A stretch of DNA of 8,500 bases, taken from Cyclobacteriaceae bacterium (lineage in GTDB: Bacteria; Bacteroidota; Bacteroidia; Cytophagales; Cyclobacteriaceae). Of this stretch, positions 1-5,565 are shown in pieces. Position numbers and translations under genes: made by a program. Each line of letters starts with the position of its first letter. The stretch's first letter is position 1. A model generated the notes under the pieces. It was not told the origin of the DNA, did not search any database, and saw only the letters and a list, made by a program, of their open reading frames with translations. Location of the stretch: the NCBI GenBank assembly GCA_029882675.1, contig JAOUKJ010000152.1:1-8500 (forward strand). The letters are read 5' to 3'.

Positions 1-2
1 TG

Positions 3-1346
3 TGGTACCATTCTAAAAACGGAAAATATGTTGTGCTGACAAACTACTCCCGAAACAAACAGGAAGTCATTGAAATGGGAGGTGTGGTATTGGATACTCT
101 ACGGCCTGAAAGAGATTATTTTGATCCCCAGCTTTCCGAACCTGTTTTGAAAACCGCCAAGGGTATCGAAACACGTAATAATTTTCATACTTATCAGTAC
201 TACAAAATACACAAACTCTTGCGTGTTTACCACAGTATGGATCGGGGACGGCAGGTCAATGAGTTTTTTGTGTTACCCAAAAACGAACAGTATGCGTTCT
301 ATGACCACCAGGAGTTAATGGTGGAAAATGATACGGTAAGTGATAAATCAACCTTCAAATATTTCACGAATGAAGTGGGAGGGGCCGGGGTCTTCGGGAA
401 ATTTTATTATGATCTGTTTTACAAGATAAGGGATATTGATTTTAATTATAACCATCTGGATTCCGATTCACTTGGGATACCCACCCAATTTTATGAATTT
501 TCACGTGGTTTTAGAGCCGGCGGAAGTTTGGATTCACTGAATTATGTCGATTTGTCAGGGGAGTATCTTAATCATGGTTTCTATAAAATAAATGGGGATG
601 TTACCTCCGAATGGGTCGATGTTTCGGTAAAAAAATCATTGTGGGAGCCCGCATATATGGAAAGAGGGTATCAGGGGCATTATGATTTCTGGCATAATGA
701 GTTCAGGGCAATGTCTGCATTGCAGGGGGAGGCAGCCCTGAAGGTAAAGGTAAAGGGGCTGTTGTTTAAGCCCGGCGTACGTTATACAGCGATAAATGAT
801 AATATCTTCTTTAGGAAGCAGTCTTTTAATGATTCCACACTCGTAGATAGTGTCGGATTGCAACAAGTGCTACCGGTGCAGGCGGATAGCGTATCCACTA
901 TATTTTCCCCCGGTATTGAGCTCAAATATACCCTCAGCAACATTACACTCACCACCCGGGCAACTTACTCCATATTAAATAAGCATGCCGAAGAAGGAGT
1001 GCCTACGCCTAAAATTTTTCTATACGGGCAATTGGCCTATCACAATATCTTCTTTAAGGGCAATCTGGAATTACATGCCGGGATAGACCTTCATTGGAGA
1101 TCCAGTTACTACGCTCCAATGTATGATCCCCTTATTCAGCAGTTTTATGTGCAGGATGAGTATGAATGGAAAAATTACTGGATGATGAACGTATTTATTA
1201 ATGCCAAAATAAGTAAGGTGCGAACTTTCATTAGGCTAAATAATATTCGTATGAATTTTAACGATGTTGGGTATTATGCACTCCCCATGTATCCGGGCGT
1301 AAATAATATTTTGGATGTTGGTTTTGACTGGAAATTTTATGATTGA
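3..1346 (+). CDS. Putative outer-membrane beta-barrel porin (Porin_10-like), 5' end outside window
   Basis: The frame is open from the first complete codon at base 3, and the residues before the GTG at 33 (WYHSKNGKYV) read as continuous protein, so the gene begins upstream of the window. 447 residues are visible; relatives are usually 600-700, so roughly the N-terminal third, with the signal peptide, is missing. The visible part has alternating aromatic and polar residues in many short beta-strand-like segments (for example around 'LKVKVKGLLFKPGVRYTAI' and 'NLELHAGIDLHWRSSYYAP'). It ends in 'DVGFDWKFYD', an aromatic-rich last strand like those recognised by the BAM machinery. This matches the Bacteroidota 'putative porin' family, whose substrate is generally unknown. 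The 3' end overlaps miaE by 8 bases, suggesting co-transcription. The porin assignment rests on sequence style and remembered family resemblance; another outer-membrane barrel is possible. Confidence 0.8.
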   Translation, partial: WYHSKNGKYVVLTNYSRNKQEVIEMGGVVLDTLRPERDYFDPQLSEPVLKTAKGIETRNNFHTYQYYKIHKLLRVYHSMDRGRQVNEFFVLPKNEQYAFYDHQELMVENDTVSDKSTFKYFTNEVGGAGVFGKFYYDLFYKIRDIDFNYNHLDSDSLGIPTQFYEFSRGFRAGGSLDSLNYVDLSGEYLNHGFYKINGDVTSEWVDVSVKKSLWEPAYMERGYQGHYDFWHNEFRAMSALQGEAALKVKVKGLLFKPGVRYTAINDNIFFRKQSFNDSTLVDSVGLQQVLPVQADSVSTIFSPGIELKYTLSNITLTTRATYSILNKHAEEGVPTPKIFLYGQLAYHNIFFKGNLELHAGIDLHWRSSYYAPMYDPLIQQFYVQDEYEWKNYWMMNVFINAKISKVRTFIRLNNIRMNFNDVGYYALPMYPGVNNILDVGFDWKFYD

Positions 1347-1944
1347 GGAAGATGATAAACATGTTTTAGGGCTGGAGCTTCCTACGGATCCAAGATGGGT
1401 TAATATTGCAGAGATGTCGTTGGAGGAAATTCTTGTTGACCATGCTTTTTGTGAGCAAAAGGCTGCAACTTCATGTATTTCGCTGATTGTGCAGTTTTCA
1501 GAAAAGCAGGAGCTGGTCGATATACTCTCTCCCATTGTAAAGGAGGAGTGGGCTCATTTTGAGCAGGTGTTGTCTGAAATGAAAAAGCGTGGTTTTTCCC
1601 TGGGCAAGCCACGAAAGGATGAGTATGTAAACAGGCTCAACGGGATTGTGAAAAAGGGGGGGAGCAGAGCACAACAGCTTGTGGAAAAATTACTCATTAA
1701 TGCCCTGATTGAGGCCCGCAGTTGTGAACGATTTCGTCAGTTGTGGAAGTTTATTTCCGATCAGTCACTTAGCCGCTTCTATTATAAACTCATGGTTTCT
1801 GAGGCCGGACATTACAAGACCTTTTTGGAAATGGCAAAAAACTATTTGCCTGAGGAGCAGGTGATGACACGCTGGAAGGAAATTTTAAGACAAGAAGCTG
1901 AAATTGTAAAAACACTGGAAGTGCGTGCTGATCGGATGCACTAG
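1339..1944 (+). CDS. miaE: tRNA-(ms2io6A)-hydroxylase MiaE
   Basis: MiaE is a non-haem di-iron monooxygenase. It hydroxylates the isopentenyl group of 2-methylthio-N6-isopentenyl-adenosine at tRNA position 37, in cytoplasmic tRNAs that read codons starting with U. The 201-residue product is helical and ferritin-like. Candidate metal ligands occur in the expected order: E39 in 'CEQKAA', E70 and H73 in 'EEWAHFEQV', E125 in 'IEARSCERF', and E155 and H158 in 'SEAGHY'. The segment 'LGLELPTDPRWVNIAE' near the N-terminus is also typical. I chose the ATG at 1339 over the longer frame at 1315, because the extra residues only re-read the porin's last codons and the family begins near here. The start lies inside the porin gene (8-base overlap), implying translational coupling. 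MiaE needs MiaA and MiaB to prepare its substrate; neither is in this window. Confidence 0.93.
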   Translation: MIEEDDKHVLGLELPTDPRWVNIAEMSLEEILVDHAFCEQKAATSCISLIVQFSEKQELVDILSPIVKEEWAHFEQVLSEMKKRGFSLGKPRKDEYVNRLNGIVKKGGSRAQQLVEKLLINALIEARSCERFRQLWKFISDQSLSRFYYKLMVSEAGHYKTFLEMAKNYLPEEQVMTRWKEILRQEAEIVKTLEVRADRMH

Positions 1945-1966
1945 TGTCGTATGAAATCATTATTAT

Positions 1967-2356
1967 TCAGGTAAATAATTCCTTTGTCAGGTCGGATTCA
2001 ATGAGCAGGCACATATCAAGCAGCAGTATGAGGTGCCCTTTGTCGAAGAGCAAATTGGTGCCCAATATTAATTTATACCAAAACATAGCTTGCCTGACTA
2101 ATGTGATGCTTTTATTTGCTAATTCTTTTTGGTCTTTTACATCTCCATTGCTCTGAATTAACAATATGGTCTTGCCTAATTCTGCCGTTACAAAATTTAC
2201 CCGCGCAAGGTATTCCCTGTTTGAAGGATTGTCTGGGATGTAGTTATTAAGGTATGCCGTACTTTTACAAAGGTTTGTTATTCGTTCCTCCAGGTATTCA
2301 ATTCTGTATGATAAATTCAGTGTTTTGTGCGGTAATAGTGTTGTAACAGGTATCAT
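1967..2356 (-). CDS. Hypothetical helical protein, 129 aa
   Basis: I do not recognise this protein. It is 129 residues, with no signal peptide and no clear membrane segment. It appears all-helical: residues 16-40, 46-70, 76-100 and 105-128 form four amphipathic blocks, which would fit a small four-helix bundle. The third and fourth blocks are hydrophobic ('LVRQAMFWYKLILGTNLLF', 'LILLLDMCLLIESDL') but broken by charged residues. I saw no catalytic motif. It lies 87 bases downstream of pheA on the same strand, so it may be read through from pheA. Its end faces miaE across only 22 bases. A near-match to a Bacteroidota promoter (CAAA at 2426-2429 and CAAAGTATA at 2398-2406 on the + strand, 19 bases apart, with one base too many inside the -7 box) could serve it independently. 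The frame is more convincing than the overlapping short + strand frames, but it could be lineage-specific. Confidence 0.65.
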   Translation of the reverse strand: MIPVTTLLPHKTLNLSYRIEYLEERITNLCKSTAYLNNYIPDNPSNREYLARVNFVTAELGKTILLIQSNGDVKDQKELANKSITLVRQAMFWYKLILGTNLLFDKGHLILLLDMCLLIESDLTKELFT

Positions 2357-2424
2357 AATGCATTGAAGTTTGAATTAATTAATAGAATAAGACAAAACAA
2401 AGTATATGATAATTGAGTTATTAT

Positions 2425-2450
2425 CCAAATAATATTTAAAATATTATTGG
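2425..2450. repeat. AT-rich inverted repeat across the pheA stop codon
   Basis: The two arms are CCAAATAATATTT (2425-2437) and AAATATTATTGG (2439-2450). They are complementary over 12 pairs with one unpaired A. The repeat includes the pheA stop codon (2444-2446). On the minus strand no clear T-run follows, so it is not a classical intrinsic terminator. It could be a weak 3' stem-loop that stabilises pheA mRNA or limits readthrough into the downstream hypothetical gene. In such AT-rich sequence chance formation is quite possible. Confidence 0.4.
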
Positions 2451-3265
2451 TATTTTTCGCTTTTATATTCTCCCATGATGAGGATGTCACTCCCATAGTT
2501 CCGTACCAGTTCCATGGTGTGCAGGTAATCTGAATAATTATCCCAGGTGAGGTCTATTTTAAAAGCATATTGATAGGGCTTTCCAATGATGGGTACAGAC
2601 TGGATTTTTGTTAGATTTACCCGGTTTTCTTTAAAAATTTGCAACACATCAGCCAGGCTCCCAGGGGTATGGGGTAATACCAGGCTGACGGAAGCTTTGT
2701 TTGCGCCTTCAATCGTTTCCTTTTTTCTCGAAAGTACTAAAAACCGCGTGTAGTTCTTTTTATGTGTTTCGATATTTTCAGCAAGGATATTCAGATGATA
2801 TAATTTGGCAGATAACAGGTTGCCTATGGCTCCGTAGTCTGTTCTGTTGTTGTCACTCACCCACTTTGCTGCGGCTGCGGTATCATTAAATTCAATAACT
2901 TCTGCGTCAGGGAGTGTCTCCAGATATTCTTCGCATTGCGCCAGCGCTACCGGATGGGATATGATATGTCTGATGTCTTTCAGCGCGACTCCGGGGAGTG
3001 CCATGAGGTTCATCTGGATGTGCAGATATACTTCACCGACGATCGAAAATCCGTTTTTAGTGATGAGTGAATAATTTGGAAGCAGGCTGCCGGCCAGTGT
3101 ATTCTCGATGGCCATCACGGCATAATCGCTCTTTTCGGTTTTGAGGTTATGACATAAATCCTTAAAGGTTTTGCACTCTGCAATTTCAATACTATTGTTA
3201 AAATATTTACGAGCAGCCATTTCGTGGAAGCAACCCTTTATACCTTGAATACCGACTGTGATCAT
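2444..3265 (-). CDS. pheA: Prephenate dehydratase with C-terminal ACT domain
   Basis: This cytoplasmic enzyme decarboxylates and dehydrates prephenate to phenylpyruvate, the committed step to phenylalanine. The 273-residue protein has the PDT catalytic domain (about 1-180) and an ACT regulatory domain (about 191-266). Visible PDT motifs are 'GIQGIKGCFHEMAA' (5-18), 'ENTLAGSL' (54-61), 'SHPVALAQCEEYL' (103-115), 'NDTAAAAKW' (127-135) and the catalytic 'NYTRF' (T173). The ACT part has 'PGSLADVLQIFKENRVNLTK' followed by 'IQSVPIIGKPYQYAFKID'. The usual ESRP phenylalanine-binding motif reads QSVP here, as in related Bacteroidota enzymes; feedback inhibition by phenylalanine is likely but not proven. 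No chorismate mutase domain is fused. I chose the ATG at 3265 over the one at 3322, because the extra 19 residues are not family-like and a promoter match lies within them. The usual aromatic partners (aminotransferase, prephenate dehydrogenase, DAHP synthase) are not adjacent. Confidence 0.95.
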   Translation of the reverse strand: MITVGIQGIKGCFHEMAARKYFNNSIEIAECKTFKDLCHNLKTEKSDYAVMAIENTLAGSLLPNYSLITKNGFSIVGEVYLHIQMNLMALPGVALKDIRHIISHPVALAQCEEYLETLPDAEVIEFNDTAAAAKWVSDNNRTDYGAIGNLLSAKLYHLNILAENIETHKKNYTRFLVLSRKKETIEGANKASVSLVLPHTPGSLADVLQIFKENRVNLTKIQSVPIIGKPYQYAFKIDLTWDNYSDYLHTMELVRNYGSDILIMGEYKSEKYQ

Positions 3266-3283
3266 GATGTGTTTAATTATCGG

Positions 3284-3291
3284 CAAATATA
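3284..3291 (-). promoter_or_regulatory. Candidate -7 promoter element for pheA
   Basis: On the minus strand this reads TATATTTG, a full match to the Bacteroidota -7 consensus TAnnTTTG, 18 bases before the chosen pheA ATG. No TTTG -33 box sits at the preferred 19-21 base spacing; the nearest (CAAA on + at 3320-3323) is 28 bases away. It would give a very short leader and argues against the longer pheA start. Confidence 0.4.
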
Positions 3292-3310
3292 TAAAAATTA
3301 CTGACCATGT

Positions 3311-3341
3311 TTTGCTGTACAAAGCAGGGTAGTTACATTTA
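3311..3341 (+). promoter_or_regulatory. Candidate promoter for the histidine kinase gene
   Basis: TTTG at 3311-3314 is followed after exactly 19 bases by TACATTTA at 3334-3341, which matches the Bacteroidota promoter TTTG-N19-TAnnTTTG except for the last base. The ATG at 3365 lies 23 bases downstream, giving a short leader without a Shine-Dalgarno. It interleaves with the pheA promoter region on the opposite strand. Confidence 0.45.
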
Positions 3342-3364
3342 CCTGAGATTAATTATTAATCGAT

Positions 3365-4639
3365 ATGCCAACCAACAAACTAGGTAGTGAGATACTGTTA
3401 AGTGAAGTAAGGAATCGATATTGGTATCCTCTCCTTAAAACAGCCATTCTGATATTCGCACTAGGGCTCATTTTAGGTATCATTTTTTATTTTATTCTTG
3501 ATATCGATTTTATGTTCTTGGCGTTGGCTGTCCTTGACCTGCCTTTAGTATTGGTGTCTTGGTGGTTACTGAAGCAGGGGAAGCTTGTTGCTTCGCGCAA
3601 CGTGCTTATCATTACGGCCCAGGTAATGATGGTGATACACAGTGTGTTGATACCGGATGAGTTTGGGGCCTATTTTGCGATAATGCCGCTGGGTATGTCC
3701 ATGTTCTTTTTTTATGAGCACCATGAAAACAGCATGTTCAACACACTTATTTGGTTTAATAATTTATTTTTAGCGGTAATTATACTATTTGATCCCTTTC
3801 ATGCCTGGAACCTGAATATACCGGTTACACCTGAGGCATCGCTGACCAGAAACTGGATTTTGGTCTTCAGTATTATGTCCAGCTTTTTGATTTTGATCGT
3901 TATCAGAAGATATACCAACTTTTATATTATTCATTTGCTTAATTCACTGGATGAACGTGATAAGGTGAACTCAATCATTAGCCATGACCTGAGGAGTCCG
4001 GTTAATGCCGCTAAAGGGGTAGGGATGTTGTTGGCGATGGAGATAGACGGGGGTGAAAAGCCTGATACAAAGCAAATTGGAGAAATGGTTGGTATGATGA
4101 ACCTGAGTCTGGATAAGGCATTGCTGACGATCAATGATGTCCTTGATCAATACAGGTTCAAAGTTGAGAAAATAAGATTAAAGGAAGTAAGTGTTGGAAA
4201 GGCACTTGCTCAGCTTGTTGAATCTTTGCAGGTGGCTTCAAGGAATAAAAATATTGACTTAAAATTGACACTGCCCCGAGAAGAAATAACTTGGCCTTTA
4301 AATGAAACGAAAATTGACAGGCTTATGCGAAACCTACTTACTAATGCAATTAAATTTTCCAGGCCTGGCGGGAAAGTTGAAATAAGCAGCGCAGTGGACG
4401 GTGACCTTATTATAATTGTACGTGATTATGGAATAGGGATGCCTCCGAAAATGGTTGAATCAATATTTGGGGTATCATCGGGTAATCAAAGAAGAGGAAC
4501 AGCCGGTGAGAAATCGACAGGGCTGGGGATGAAAATATGCAAAGAAATTGTTGATTATCACCGGGGGGAAATTATAATCGATTCTGAAGTAGGGAAGGGT
4601 ACTGTTGTAAAAGTGACCATCCCGAAGGTCAATCCATAA
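3365..4639 (+). CDS. Orphan membrane sensor histidine kinase, six-helix N-terminal sensor
   Basis: The 424-residue protein should autophosphorylate on histidine and pass the phosphate to a response regulator. Six hydrophobic segments fill the N-terminal half (about 23-46, 49-69, 78-96, 101-117, 124-143, 163-181), with no large extracytoplasmic domain, so the signal may be sensed in or near the membrane. Next comes a HisKA domain with 'SIISHDLRSPVN' (phospho-acceptor H207), then a HATPase_c domain: N box 'LMRNLLTNAIKF' (N327), 'VRDYGIGMP' (D354) and 'STGLGMKICKEIV' (G386, G388), ending in 'GKGTVVKVTIP'. All key catalytic residues are present. I did not match the sensor to a named family. No response regulator gene lies in the window, so the partner is encoded elsewhere. 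The gene is single, divergent from pheA (99 bases apart), with its own promoter candidate. Its last 11 bases overlap the convergent lipoprotein gene. Confidence 0.93.
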   Translation: MPTNKLGSEILLSEVRNRYWYPLLKTAILIFALGLILGIIFYFILDIDFMFLALAVLDLPLVLVSWWLLKQGKLVASRNVLIITAQVMMVIHSVLIPDEFGAYFAIMPLGMSMFFFYEHHENSMFNTLIWFNNLFLAVIILFDPFHAWNLNIPVTPEASLTRNWILVFSIMSSFLILIVIRRYTNFYIIHLLNSLDERDKVNSIISHDLRSPVNAAKGVGMLLAMEIDGGEKPDTKQIGEMVGMMNLSLDKALLTINDVLDQYRFKVEKIRLKEVSVGKALAQLVESLQVASRNKNIDLKLTLPREEITWPLNETKIDRLMRNLLTNAIKFSRPGGKVEISSAVDGDLIIIVRDYGIGMPPKMVESIFGVSSGNQRRGTAGEKSTGLGMKICKEIVDYHRGEIIIDSEVGKGTVVKVTIPKVNP

Positions 4640-5030
4640 AGATTATTTCATCTGATTTTCCCAAAGCATTGAAACGAACCTGTAGGTAGGCGTTGTTATC
4701 AGTTGTTTTGTCCCGGTCATTACATTTTTCATCGGGTGAAATCGCATAAAAATAAAAGGTCTGGCTTCGGCTGTATAGCTCCTGGCGTTCAGGTTTTCCC
4801 AGTAACTGAATGATTTGTTCGCTCGTCAGTTGTTTTAATTGGCTTTTGTTGGTTTCCAATACCGGACGTTGTTTCGGGCGAAGGGACAGGCAACCATGTT
4901 TATCCCTTTTCCATTCATCGCTATCGAATCCGGGGATGGATACAGGGACAGTACAAGAGTTAATGCTTAATAAAAGAAGTACAAATGCCATTGTTTTGAC
5001 CAGAAATCCGGGAGGTTTAAACAATGGCAT
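4629..5030 (-). CDS. Small lipoprotein, SmpA/BamE-like
   Basis: The 133-residue protein begins with a lipoprotein signal peptide: basic start 'MPLFKPPGFLVK', hydrophobic core 'MAFVLLLL', then lipobox-like 'SINSC' with the lipidated cysteine at C26. It should therefore be anchored in the cell envelope. The mature part has 'LTSEQIIQLLGKPER' (68-82), then 'YFYAISPDEKC' and 'YLQVRFNALGKSDEIIF'. This helix-turn 'LGKP' followed by beta-strands resembles the SmpA/OmlA (BamE) fold, whose best-known member helps outer-membrane protein assembly. I infer similarity of fold, not function; many Bacteroidota lipoproteins share it. The gene lies 29 bases downstream of the DUF2147 gene on the same strand, so they are probably one transcript. 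Its stop codon lies inside the 3' end of the histidine kinase gene. The internal ATG at 4991 is a less likely start because it would lose the basic n-region. Confidence 0.8.
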   Translation of the reverse strand: MPLFKPPGFLVKTMAFVLLLLSINSCTVPVSIPGFDSDEWKRDKHGCLSLRPKQRPVLETNKSQLKQLTSEQIIQLLGKPERQELYSRSQTFYFYAISPDEKCNDRDKTTDNNAYLQVRFNALGKSDEIIFMD

Positions 5031-5059
5031 TTTAATAAGGTAAGTGAAGATGATTATAT

Positions 5060-5503
5060 CTAATTTTTATATTTGTACCAGGTTTGGGTTCTGTACAAAA
5101 AGCCCCAGTAACCGCGTACTTTTAGGTCTTCATTCTCAATCCAGATACGGCAGCTATAAACTTTTCCGTTTTTTGGATCAAGAATTTCGCCATCCTCATA
5201 ATCCCCATCTTCTTCTTTCACCATGTCAGTAAGAATTTCCATTCCGATGACCTTTTTCATGAAACGCGGGTCATCTTCATCGCAGTCATCACAAACAGGA
5301 TCTGGATCTTCATCCGGCCCCCTGAAAAGTTTTATTATTTTGCCATAAACTTTGCCGTCACGTTCATAAATTTCAACGACTGATTTCTTTTCGTTCGTGT
5401 CATCGTCTATGGTCACCCATTTGCCCAGCGCGGCATCTTGCCCCATACCGGCTATCGGTGCCAGAAGCATGAGGGTAATGAATAATGCGAAAATATGTTT
5501 CAT
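5060..5503 (-). CDS. Secreted DUF2147 family protein
   Basis: The 147-residue protein has a signal peptide ('MKHIFALFITLMLLAPIAGM', cleavage probably before Q22). It then has the hallmarks of DUF2147: 'LGKWVTIDDDTNEKKSVVEI' (26-45), 'GKVYGKIIKLF', 'ILDPKNGKVYSCRIWI' and 'LKVRGYWGFLYRTQTW' near the C-terminus. The mature protein should be a small beta-rich domain in the periplasm or outside the cell. The biochemical function of the family is not known to me. Between the two halves lies a very acidic stretch with two cysteines (residues 64-78, including C71 and C74) that could bind a metal or form a disulphide; that is inference. It is 62 bases downstream of hppA and 29 bases upstream of the lipoprotein gene, all on the minus strand. 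A promoter-like box in the gap to hppA suggests it can be transcribed separately. Confidence 0.9.
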   Translation of the reverse strand: MKHIFALFITLMLLAPIAGMGQDAALGKWVTIDDDTNEKKSVVEIYERDGKVYGKIIKLFRGPDEDPDPVCDDCDEDDPRFMKKVIGMEILTDMVKEEDGDYEDGEILDPKNGKVYSCRIWIENEDLKVRGYWGFLYRTQTWYKYKN

Positions 5504-5523
5504 TCTTTTAAGATCAGTTGGCT

Positions 5524-5531
5524 CAAAAATA
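5524..5531 (-). promoter_or_regulatory. Candidate -7 element for the DUF2147-lipoprotein pair
   Basis: Minus-strand TATTTTTG matches TAnnTTTG in full and lies 20 bases before the DUF2147 ATG, in the 62-base gap after hppA. The sequence is AT-rich, and I see no good -33 TTTG box at the preferred spacing, so a chance match is possible. Confidence 0.3.
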
Positions 5532-5565
5532 CAAATTATTTATCAAATGAAATATTGATGTGTTT

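Noticed and set aside
749..763. Short direct repeat GGTAAA GGTAAA in the porin gene
   Set aside because: Two copies only, in frame (encoding KVKVK of a beta-strand), with no sign of a phase-variable tract.
33..1346. Porin gene starting at the GTG at 33
   Set aside because: The frame stays open to the window edge with porin-like residues, and a 437-residue protein would lack a signal peptide; the true start is upstream.
636..1612. Minus-strand frames opposite the porin and miaE genes
   Set aside because: They have no recognisable motifs or start signals and lie wholly across well-supported + strand genes.
1944..2156. Short + strand frame of 70 residues after miaE
   Set aside because: It overlaps the better-formed minus-strand helical protein, is Ser-rich without domain features, and has no start signal.
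3266..3322. Longer N-terminus for PheA (ATG at 3322)
   Set aside because: The 19 extra residues are not part of the PDT family, and the stretch contains a full match to the promoter -7 box.
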